From positions 1 to 64,000 of the forward strand of contig NZ_CANNDO010000004.1 in the NCBI RefSeq assembly GCF_947503385.1: 64,000 nucleotides of DNA, written 5' to 3'. Of this stretch, positions 57,384 through 64,000 are shown one piece after another (the stretch's first letter is position 1; each line of letters opens with the position of its first letter). The DNA is from an uncultured Tateyamaria sp. GTDB taxonomy: Bacteria; Pseudomonadota; Alphaproteobacteria; Rhodobacterales; Rhodobacteraceae. The position numbers and the translations under genes are program-made. The notes beneath the pieces are model-generated. The model saw only the letters and a list, made by a program, of their open reading frames with translations. It ran no database searches and had not been told where the DNA came from.

Positions 57384-58486
57384 GGGTAGATCGCCACCGG
57401 GTCACCCAGCGCACCTTGATCCGGGTGCACGCCGAGGCCCGGAGTTTCTGGCAGGTGTAGGTGGCCATCTGTGTTGTGGGGCCCCCGCCCTCCGGCGATC
57501 TCAGCGGTGATCATGTCCTGACAGGCCCAGACGGCCAAACGGTGCGGGTCGGGTATCGTTGCCGCCAGATGCAGCGCCTCAGCGTCGGCCAGCACCGATC
57601 CACCGGTGGCCATCACGAACATGTCGATCCCATGCGCCAGCGCCACGTCCCGTATCCGCGCCGCTTTTGTCAGCCCGCCCACCCGGTTGAGCTTGATCCC
57701 GAACACCTCGGCCAACCCGTCGCGGGCAATGCGGCAGGCGTCCCGCAGGGTGACAAGCGTTTCGTCAACACTGACAGGTACGCTGTGCAGGAGCCGTATC
57801 GCGGCGATGTCATCGAGCGACTCGCAGGGTTGTTCGAACATCACGCCGAGATCGTCTGTGGCGCGCATCACCCGCAGCGCCTGTTGCCGTGTCCAGCCGC
57901 GATTGACGTCATAGAGGATTATCTCGCCCGGCAGTTTTGTCGCCTCCACATCGCGGATGCGGGCAATGTCGTGGTCGACATCGCCGCCGATCTTGACCGA
58001 ATGCGCCACGTAGCCGCGGTCGCGGTAGCGTGCCATGACGCTGCGCGTCTCTTCAGCCGTCTTGGCCCCCACCGACGACGCGATGCGCGCAGGCGTGCGT
58101 GACCCTCCGCCCATGAGGTCCGCAATGGGCAGGCCCGCCGTCTGCCCCGCGATATCCCAGCACGCCATGTCGATCGGGGATTTGGCGTAGAGGTGGCCCG
58201 GCAAGGCGAGGTCCATGACACGCTCGACCTCCAGCACCCGGCGTGGATCGAGGCCGAGCACGAACGGCGCCATTGTCTCGATCCCGGCGCGAATACCCGG
58301 CCCGTGGGCTGGCACATAGGTGTGCCCCCATGGCGTCCCCTCACCCCAACCGGTGATCCCGGCATCCGTTTCGACCTTGACCAGCGTTGCATCAAGACAG
58401 TCGAATTTGAGCCGCCCGCCGGAAAGCCAGTAGGGATGTTCCGACGGCAGATCGCATTGATAGACGGTGAGGCCGGTGATTTTCAT
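57380..58486 (-). CDS. Enolase-superfamily enzyme, tandem paralogue
   Basis: A 368-residue protein of the same family as its downstream neighbour. Lys165 (HSVKIGG), Asp193 (LYDVNRGW), Glu218 (FEQP), Asp241 (VDETL) and Lys265 (IKLNRVGG) are visible. The N-terminal 20s loop reads SEHPYWLSGGRLKFD and differs clearly from the paralogue's TSHATYYMADGKTCD; as this loop sets specificity, the two probably use different substrates or act sequentially. It is first in the pair on the minus strand. Confidence 0.87.
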   Translation of the reverse strand: MKITGLTVYQCDLPSEHPYWLSGGRLKFDCLDATLVKVETDAGITGWGEGTPWGHTYVPAHGPGIRAGIETMAPFVLGLDPRRVLEVERVMDLALPGHLYAKSPIDMACWDIAGQTAGLPIADLMGGGSRTPARIASSVGAKTAEETRSVMARYRDRGYVAHSVKIGGDVDHDIARIRDVEATKLPGEIILYDVNRGWTRQQALRVMRATDDLGVMFEQPCESLDDIAAIRLLHSVPVSVDETLVTLRDACRIARDGLAEVFGIKLNRVGGLTKAARIRDVALAHGIDMFVMATGGSVLADAEALHLAATIPDPHRLAVWACQDMITAEIAGGRGPHNTDGHLHLPETPGLGVHPDQGALGDPVAIYP

Positions 58487-58514
58487 GGCGCGGCCCTGCG
58501 AGAGGGGCCGACTG

Positions 58515-58901
58515 TCACATCACGCGACCGGTGCGCCATTCCACGGGTTTGCCGGTGGCCAGCCGGAAAATCGTGTGCACTGTCGACATCCAAAACGCCA
58601 CCGACACAATCAGCCAAAAGGTCAAAAACAGGGTCGCCGTACCGGTCATCGTGAGTTTCAGAACGGCGAGACACGCAACGCTCCAAGCGACCAGCCAGAT
58701 GATCAGAAATATCAGCGCGATGAACCGTTGCCACGTCATCGGGCGCCGGGTGGCGTCGTGCATGTCGCCCGGATCCGGGCGAGGCGGCATCAGACCGCCA
58801 TCCGAGGATCGCAACCGGTACCGCCCCATCATGCTCATCCGCCCAAGCGCAAATGCGCCCATAACGACGGCAAGATATAACAGGGTTTGGATCACCGGCA
58901 T
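58515..58901 (-). CDS. Small integral membrane protein
   Basis: A 128-residue protein with an N-terminal helix (IQTLLYLAVVMGAFALG), a polar Pro/Asp-rich loop, and two further helices (FIALIFLIIWLVAWSVACLA and ATLFLTFWLIVSVAFWMS). No family is recognised. It lies 28 bp upstream of the enolase pair on the same strand, so it may be cotranscribed. Coding is supported by regular helix pattern; the overlapping plus-strand frames look like shadows. Confidence 0.65.
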   Translation of the reverse strand: MPVIQTLLYLAVVMGAFALGRMSMMGRYRLRSSDGGLMPPRPDPGDMHDATRRPMTWQRFIALIFLIIWLVAWSVACLAVLKLTMTGTATLFLTFWLIVSVAFWMSTVHTIFRLATGKPVEWRTGRVM

Positions 58902-59021
58902 TCCTTCTGAGGTGGTTTGTGTTCACAAAGATGGGGTGTGTCGCGGCTAAATGCATCGGCATCACAGGACTAAACGGTATACTGTTGCATACATACACCA
59001 TCGCACGTCATCCCACAGACA

Positions 59022-60116
59022 TCACGGGATGACCGCGATGTTGCCCACATGCGCCTTGTCAATAAAGGCTTGCTGCGCGGCGCGCAGGTCCGACAACGGG
59101 TATGTGGCGGCCAGAAGCGGTTTGATCTCGCCTGCCTCGATGTAGCCCACAAGGTCGCGGAACACCTGTGGCGGCACAACGGTCGAGCCGGTGAAGGTCA
59201 GGTCCCGCAGATAGAACGTGCGCAGGTCCAGTTCGACCAGCGGGCCTGCAATGGCACCCGAACAGGTGTACCGCCCGCCACGCGCAAGCACGTCGACCAC
59301 TGCGCCAAAGTAAGGCCCGCCGACAATGTCGGCGACAACCGTGACCGTGTCGCGACCAATGGCGGCCTTCAACGCTTTGGCCAACTGCTCTGGCGCGCGT
59401 GGGAGCAGCGCGTCCGCGCCGAGGTCGGACATCTGTGCGTGCTTGGCCTCGGACGCGAGGCCAACGACGGTCGCACCGCGCCGTTTTGCCAACTGGATCA
59501 GGGCCGAGCCGACGCCGCCCGACGCACCCGTGACCAGAACGACGTCCTCCGCGCCCACTTGGGCGCGGTTCAGCATCCCCTCGGCCGTTGTGTAAGAGCA
59601 TGAGAACGTGGCCAGTTCTGCATCGCTGAGGTCGCTGTTCACGGCCATGACGTTGTGCCGGTCCGCCGTGGCAAATTGCGCAAAGCCGCCGTCCCTTTCG
59701 CTGCCGAAATAGCCAGTCTTGTCATGGTTGTCGGGGTCGGACCAGTCGCGTTGCCAGCAATCCAGCATCACGCGCTTGCCCATCAGGCCCGGGTCGGCAT
59801 TTGACCCCAAGCCCACCACCGTGCCCACCGCATCCGCACCCTGAATGCGCGGAAAGCGGATGGGCGCGCCGCCCCACGACGGGTCCTCTCCGTCCACCTC
59901 GTCATAGCCGCCGCCGGTGGTCGCATCCGTCACCGCCTTGGAATACCAGCCCGAGCGGGTGTTCACGTCCGTGTTGTTCAGCCCGCACGCGCCCACCCGG
60001 ATCAGCACATCGTCTGCGCCCATCTTGGGCATGGGCCAGTCCTCATGAAAGCGGATGGCGTCCATACCCCCGTGTTCGTGCAGGACAAAGGCATTCATGG
60101 TGGTGGGCAGGGTCAT
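59022..60116 (-). CDS. Zinc-containing-type alcohol dehydrogenase (MDR superfamily, quinone-reductase-like)
   Basis: A 364-residue MDR oxidoreductase. GACGLNNTDVNTRSGWYS, FPRIQGADAVGTVVGLG, the cofactor motif VLVTGASGGVGSALIQLAKR and GGRYTCSGAIAGPLVELD are visible. Structural-zinc cysteines are lacking, which resembles quinone oxidoreductase-like members, although the protein is annotated ADH-like by family. ATG 60116 overlaps the demethylase gene by ATGA, so it is second in that operon. The substrate may be an aldehyde or ketone from amine breakdown. Confidence 0.88.
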   Translation of the reverse strand: MTLPTTMNAFVLHEHGGMDAIRFHEDWPMPKMGADDVLIRVGACGLNNTDVNTRSGWYSKAVTDATTGGGYDEVDGEDPSWGGAPIRFPRIQGADAVGTVVGLGSNADPGLMGKRVMLDCWQRDWSDPDNHDKTGYFGSERDGGFAQFATADRHNVMAVNSDLSDAELATFSCSYTTAEGMLNRAQVGAEDVVLVTGASGGVGSALIQLAKRRGATVVGLASEAKHAQMSDLGADALLPRAPEQLAKALKAAIGRDTVTVVADIVGGPYFGAVVDVLARGGRYTCSGAIAGPLVELDLRTFYLRDLTFTGSTVVPPQVFRDLVGYIEAGEIKPLLAATYPLSDLRAAQQAFIDKAHVGNIAVIP

Positions 60117-62557
60117 TTCGCAGGCTCCTTGATGGCGTCGGTGCGGGGCAAGGCGCTGTCCGGATCATAGGCCGGTGCGCCCAGCACCCGCGCGGACCGT
60201 GGGCTGCCCGCGATGACAACGTCAAGCGACGTTCCGGGGACAGCGGCGGCGGGTTTGAGGTAGGCAAAAGCCAAGATCTTGCCCACCGTCGGGCCATAGG
60301 CCACCGACGCGGTGGAGCCGACCACAGCACCGTTGTGCAGCACCGCCTCACCACCGTGTCCGTCATGGACGCCGTCCGGCTCAATTCCGATATAGGCGCA
60401 GACCCACGACATGTCGGCGCTGTTGAATGTCTTATCTTTGCCGAGGAAGTCCTTGTCCTTGCTGGCAAATCGCAGAACGTCGGCTTCGGCCAGCGTAACC
60501 TCGTTGGTCAGCTCGCTCGCACCTTTGAACCCCTTTTCCATGCGCATCGCGTTCATAGCGAATGACCCATAGTCGGCAATCCCGTGCGCTGTGCCGGCGT
60601 CCCAAAGCGCGTCATAGACCTGCAAGGCGTGGTCGGCAGGCATGTGCAGTTCCCAACCCAATTCGCCCGCGTAGGACAGGCGCATGACCCAGACGGGCGC
60701 CCCCGCCACGGTGATCTGCTGAGCAGACAGCCAGCGAAACGCTGCGTTGTCGAGCCGCGCATTCGTGCAGGCTGCCAGCACGTCCCGTGCCCGTGGTCCA
60801 TTTAGGGTCAGCGCCGCCCAATCCATGGAAAGGCATTCGATCTCAATATCTTCTCCCGCGTTATGCATGTTGAGATGGTCCAACAGGCGCTGTTCGAAAA
60901 ACGCAGCGCAAACGAGGTAAAAGCTGTCATCCGCCAGCTTGACGACCGTTGCCTCCAACTCGATCCGACCGCGACGGTTCAGCATATGTGTCAACGCGAT
61001 GCCACCGACCTGTTGCGGCAGGCGGTTGGCGCAAAGCCGGTCGAGCAAAGGTGCGGCACCCGGCCCGGACAGCAGAACCTTGGTAAAGGCAGAGATATCC
61101 ATGATTCCAACAGCTTGCCGTACGGTCTTCACTTCCTCCGCCACGATGTCATGCACCCCGGTCCGGCCAAAGCCATATTGATCGACGGGCACCACGGCAC
61201 CTGGCGCAAACCAGCGGGGGCGCTCAAAACCATAGACCTCTTCGAACACCGCACCTTTCGCCTTGAGCCGATCATAAAGCGGTGACGGTTTTATCGGTCG
61301 CCCCGCCAGCCGGTTGAAATGCGGAAACGGGATCTCGTGGCGCAGACAGTAATCCTCGCGCGCCTTCACCACCTGCCAATCCTTGGTGGCATAGGCCCCA
61401 AACCGGCGCGGATCGTATTCGCGCATGGAAATGTCCGCAGCACCATGCACCATCCAGCGCGCCAGTTCGCGCGTCAGACCCGGCCCCCAGCCAATCCCGA
61501 TCTGCGTGCCGCAACAACACCAGTAGTTGCGCACGCCGGGTGCCGGGCCAATCAGTGGATTGCCGTCAGGCGGGTGCGAAATGGCCCCGTGCACCGCCCG
61601 CGTGATGCCGCGATCCGCCAGCACCGGCATCCGGTTCAACGATTCCTCCAGCCACGGCATGACACGGTCGTAGTCGGCATCGAACAACTCGTTCTCCGCG
61701 TCCCATGGGCAATGATCTTCCCAGACCGTGTTGGAGTTTTCTTTCTCGTAGATACCGATCAGGCCGCGCGTTTGCTCCATCCGGATGTAGCCTGACACCT
61801 TCTTGTCATCGCGGATCACCGGCAGTTCGCGGTCGAGCGTGGCAAATTCCGGCACCGGTTCGGTCACAAAGTAATGGTGCGTCATTGACGTCATCGGCAG
61901 TTGCAGCCCTGACCATTCGCCCATCTGCCGGGCATAGGTTCCGCCCGCATTCACCACATGCTCGCAAGTGATTGTTCCCCGTTCTGTCTCAACCGCCCAA
62001 TCGTCGCCCACGCGCGTGATGTTTGTGGCGCAGCACCGCCGCACGATCCTGACCCCCAGCGCCCGCGCCCCCGCCGCCATCGCCATGGTGACATTCGTGG
62101 GGTCCACATGGCCATCATCCGGCGTGTGCAGCGCGCCCAAAACGCCGTCGAGATTGTAGAATGGATGCAGCGAGGAGACCCGGGACGGGTCGACGAGCGC
62201 GATGTTGAACCCCAGCGCGCGACCCACCGACAGCGTATGGCGCAGCCAGTCCATCTCGTCTTCCGTATACGCCAGCCGGAACGACCCGCAGCCGTGCCAT
62301 GTGACCGCCTGCCCCGTCTCCGCCTCAAGCGCGCCGGAATAGAGACCGATGTTGTAGTCCACACATTTGCCCAAACCAAAGCTGGACGTGGAATGGGTGA
62401 TCTGCCCCGCCGCGTGCCATGTGGAACCGGATGTCAGTTCCGCCTTTTCCAGCAGCACCACATCCGTCCACCCCTCATGCGCGAGGTGATAGGCCAGCCC
62501 CACCCCCATAATCCCACCACCCACGATGACGACACGGGCCTGAGAGGGCAAAGCCAT
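60113..62557 (-). CDS. FAD-dependent dimethylglycine/sarcosine-dehydrogenase-type demethylase with GcvT domain
   Basis: An 814-residue two-domain enzyme. The N-terminal FAD domain begins ARVVIVGGGIMGVGLAYHLA and carries GSTWHAAGQITHSTSSF. The C-terminal half is a GcvT folate domain (AVGIMDISAFTKVLLSGPGA; MRLSYAGELGWELHMPADHA). Such enzymes remove N-methyl groups and pass formaldehyde to tetrahydrofolate. The HpbA/stachydrine-type demethylases and dimethylglycine dehydrogenase share the architecture. It is divergent from the RpiR regulator and precedes the MDR gene. Confidence 0.92.
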   Translation of the reverse strand: MALPSQARVVIVGGGIMGVGLAYHLAHEGWTDVVLLEKAELTSGSTWHAAGQITHSTSSFGLGKCVDYNIGLYSGALEAETGQAVTWHGCGSFRLAYTEDEMDWLRHTLSVGRALGFNIALVDPSRVSSLHPFYNLDGVLGALHTPDDGHVDPTNVTMAMAAGARALGVRIVRRCCATNITRVGDDWAVETERGTITCEHVVNAGGTYARQMGEWSGLQLPMTSMTHHYFVTEPVPEFATLDRELPVIRDDKKVSGYIRMEQTRGLIGIYEKENSNTVWEDHCPWDAENELFDADYDRVMPWLEESLNRMPVLADRGITRAVHGAISHPPDGNPLIGPAPGVRNYWCCCGTQIGIGWGPGLTRELARWMVHGAADISMREYDPRRFGAYATKDWQVVKAREDYCLRHEIPFPHFNRLAGRPIKPSPLYDRLKAKGAVFEEVYGFERPRWFAPGAVVPVDQYGFGRTGVHDIVAEEVKTVRQAVGIMDISAFTKVLLSGPGAAPLLDRLCANRLPQQVGGIALTHMLNRRGRIELEATVVKLADDSFYLVCAAFFEQRLLDHLNMHNAGEDIEIECLSMDWAALTLNGPRARDVLAACTNARLDNAAFRWLSAQQITVAGAPVWVMRLSYAGELGWELHMPADHALQVYDALWDAGTAHGIADYGSFAMNAMRMEKGFKGASELTNEVTLAEADVLRFASKDKDFLGKDKTFNSADMSWVCAYIGIEPDGVHDGHGGEAVLHNGAVVGSTASVAYGPTVGKILAFAYLKPAAAVPGTSLDVVIAGSPRSARVLGAPAYDPDSALPRTDAIKEPAK

Positions 62558-62603
62558 GATGCGAATCCTTCCGGGAGCAGACGATTTTGACTTGGCAGGC
62601 TAG

Positions 62604-62652
62604 TGACACAAATGTACCGTCGTCAATCATGAATGACACAAACATGCCATCG
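62604..62652 (+). promoter_or_regulatory. Two direct repeats in the regulator promoter and start region
   Basis: TGACACAAATGTACCGTCG at 62604 and TGACACAAACATGCCATCG at 62634 are offset by exactly 30 bp and match at 15 of 19 positions. The first lies between the divergent starts; the second covers the first codons of the regulator. Autoregulation by the adjacent RpiR protein is plausible. Confidence 0.5.
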
Positions 62653-63516
62653 ACCGTGCTCGACCGTCTCTCCGGCGCTTTGGACGCGCTGTCGCCACAG
62701 GCGCGCAAGGCCGCCACTTACGTGCTGGAAAATCCCGCTGACGTGGGCGTCAGCACCGTGCGCGAAATTGCCCAAGCCGCGCAGGTCACGCCCAACACGG
62801 TGATGCGCATGGCCCGCGCTGCGGGCTTTGACGGCTATGACGATTTCCGCGCGCCGTTCCGCGCGGCGATCCGCAGCGGTGCCGCCAGCTTTCCAGACCG
62901 CGCGCGGTGGTTACAGGACGTGGCGGGTGCCGGTGCTTTGGGTGGGCTATACGCCGACATGATCACGAGCGCTTTGCAAAATATCGAAGAGACCTTTGCA
63001 AACATCACTGAACCGCAATTGACCGCCGCAGCCAAGGCGATCTGGGCCGCGCGGCGGGTGTTTACCCTTGGCGTCGGTGTGAACAACTCCAACGCCCGCA
63101 ACTTCACCTACCTCGCCTCCACGGGCATGGTCGATTTCCACGCCATCCCGCGCCCCGGCTCTTCGCCGATTGACGATCTGGCCTGGGCCGACGGGCGCGA
63201 CGTGCTCATCGCCATCACCTGCAAGCCGTACCGCACCGAAGTGGTCGAGGCGGTGCATCTGGCCCGCGAACAGGGCATGACCATCATCGCACTGTCCGAC
63301 AGTCCCGCCTCGCCCATCATCCGGGCCAGTGACCACGGCTTTGTTCTGGCTGCCGACACGCCGCAGTTTTTCCCCAGCAGCGTCAGCACCATCGCCCTGC
63401 TCGAAACCCTGCTCAGCTTTGTCATCGCGGTGGCCTCGCCCGAGATCGTGGAACGTGTCGAGACGTTCCATGCCCGCCGTCATCGCTTGGGCATCTACGA
63501 GGAGCCGCAATCGTGA
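62629..63516 (+). CDS. MurR/RpiR-family transcriptional regulator
   Basis: A 295-residue regulator. The N-terminal HTH_6 domain reads LSPQARKAATYVLENPADVG and VREIAQAAQVTPNTVMRMAR. The SIS domain begins ARRVFTLGVGVNNSNARNFT and contains ITCKPYRTEVVEAVHLAREQ and ALSDSPASPIIRASD. ATG 62629 is preferred; the frame is open to 62587. The divergent demethylase operon and the downstream Rieske gene, coupled by a 4-bp overlap, are its likely targets. Confidence 0.92.
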   Translation: MNDTNMPSTVLDRLSGALDALSPQARKAATYVLENPADVGVSTVREIAQAAQVTPNTVMRMARAAGFDGYDDFRAPFRAAIRSGAASFPDRARWLQDVAGAGALGGLYADMITSALQNIEETFANITEPQLTAAAKAIWAARRVFTLGVGVNNSNARNFTYLASTGMVDFHAIPRPGSSPIDDLAWADGRDVLIAITCKPYRTEVVEAVHLAREQGMTIIALSDSPASPIIRASDHGFVLAADTPQFFPSSVSTIALLETLLSFVIAVASPEIVERVETFHARRHRLGIYEEPQS

Positions 63517-64000
63517 CCACCCGTTCGCTGGCTGCGCGCTACTACACCGATCCTGCGGTGTTCGAAGTGGAAAAGGCAGGCCTTCTGGCCCGCACCTGGC
63601 AATTTGCCTGCCACGCCAGTGACATCCCGAACCCGGGCGATTACACAACCTTTGACATGGCGGGTGAGGGCCTGTTTTGCATCCGGGGCCGCGACGGCAT
63701 CATCCGCACGTTCTACAATGTTTGCCAACACCGCGCACATCAGTTGGTCCAAGGCTCGGGCACCACGCGCGTCGTCGTCTGCCCCTACCACGCTTGGACC
63801 TATGAGTTGACGGGACAGCTGCGCGCCGGGCCAAACATTGCCGCCGTCGAAGGGTTCGACACATCCGACATCTGCCTGACGCAAGTCAGCACCGAAGATT
63901 TCCTTGGCTTTGTCTTCGTCAACCTCGACCCCGACGCCGCACCGATGGAGGACTGGTTCCCAAACGCGCGTTCGGAACTGTCGGAATGGGTGCCGCATCA
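63513..64000 (+). CDS. Rieske oxygenase large subunit, N-demethylase type, 3' end missing
   Basis: The first 162 residues of an oxygenase alpha subunit cut by the window edge. The Rieske [2Fe-2S] ligands are Cys71, His73, Cys90 and His93 (NVCQHRAHQLVQ ... VVCPYHAWTYEL). TRTWQFACHASDIPNPGD, seen here as ARTWQFACHASDIPNPGDY, and NLDPDAAPMEDWFP resemble glycine-betaine (GbcA) or stachydrine (Stc2) demethylases more than aromatic dioxygenases. The GTG start overlaps the regulator stop by 4 bp. The catalytic iron domain lies beyond the window. Confidence 0.9.
   Translation, partial: MTTRSLAARYYTDPAVFEVEKAGLLARTWQFACHASDIPNPGDYTTFDMAGEGLFCIRGRDGIIRTFYNVCQHRAHQLVQGSGTTRVVVCPYHAWTYELTGQLRAGPNIAAVEGFDTSDICLTQVSTEDFLGFVFVNLDPDAAPMEDWFPNARSELSEWVPH

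Noticed and set aside
1-64000. CRISPR arrays, rRNA, tRNA, intact insertion sequences or a replication origin
   Set aside because: Reading both strands gave no regularly spaced repeats, transposase gene, conserved RNA sequence or DnaA-box cluster that I could support.

Overview
The window looks like a chromosomal segment of a marine alphaproteobacterium of the Rhodobacteraceae (Roseobacter group). The grounds are gene content rather than a database match: a heterotetrameric sarcosine oxidase locus (soxB-D-A-G), a ccmI-ruvX-DUF1289 string, a myo-inositol cluster with an Frc-type sugar ABC transporter, a TRAP transporter, the protocatechuate branch of the beta-ketoadipate pathway, and high-GC DNA with tightly packed operons that often overlap by ATGA or GTGA.

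Layout. Positions 1-3690 form an accessory island, visibly less GC-rich than the rest. It holds a 5'-truncated SGNH-type esterase, a minus-strand two-gene cassette (an unknown-group reverse transcriptase plus a small membrane-anchored protein), and about 0.7 kb without a convincing gene but with a broken-gene remnant. This is the best candidate for an undescribed, possibly antiviral, system. Positions 3.7-12.2 kb encode an RND efflux pair, an Atm1-type ABC exporter and a LysM protein. Positions 12.3-14.3 kb carry a LOG-family protein, sodB and a secreted hypothetical protein. Positions 14.4-20.7 kb are the sarcosine oxidase locus, interrupted by three tiny membrane-protein genes, one of them on the opposite strand. 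Positions 20.9-25.4 kb hold ccmI-ruvX-DUF1289 and then, on the minus strand, dusA, a TauE/SafE permease and a PhyH-like oxygenase.

Positions 25.5-30.3 kb hold a four-gene catabolic operon (DUF1185, alpha/beta hydrolase, flavin monooxygenase, aldehyde dehydrogenase) divergent from a LysR regulator. Positions 30.3-36.9 kb hold pcaF-G-H-C, pobA, a beta-keto-CoA-hydrolase-like amidohydrolase, a crotonase and an SDR. Together they suggest hydroxycinnamate side-chain removal to 4-hydroxybenzoate, then protocatechuate. Positions 37-48.8 kb are an inositol catabolism and uptake cluster behind a LacI-type regulator with two identical tandem operators, extended by an isomerase, an SDR and an aldo/keto reductase. 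A convergent lactonase-like MBL protein follows. Positions 49.6-51.7 kb hold an isocitrate/isopropylmalate-type dehydrogenase overlapping a formylglycine-generating enzyme that retains both catalytic cysteines.

Positions 51.7-64.0 kb look like a quaternary-amine catabolic region: a TRAP transporter, a PLP aminotransferase-fold enzyme, two tandem enolase-superfamily epimerases, an MDR dehydrogenase, an FAD/GcvT demethylating dehydrogenase, an RpiR regulator and the start of a Rieske oxygenase. One epimerase has active-site spacing matching, as I recall it, the hydroxyproline-betaine epimerase HpbD. With soxBDAG about 35 kb away, much of the window appears devoted to demethylating methylated amines and feeding one-carbon units to folate.

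A dispersed repeat of about 35 bp lies directly after the stop codons of three minus-strand genes, and GC-rich hairpins follow the binding-protein genes of both transporter operons. No tRNA, rRNA, CRISPR array or intact insertion sequence was seen.
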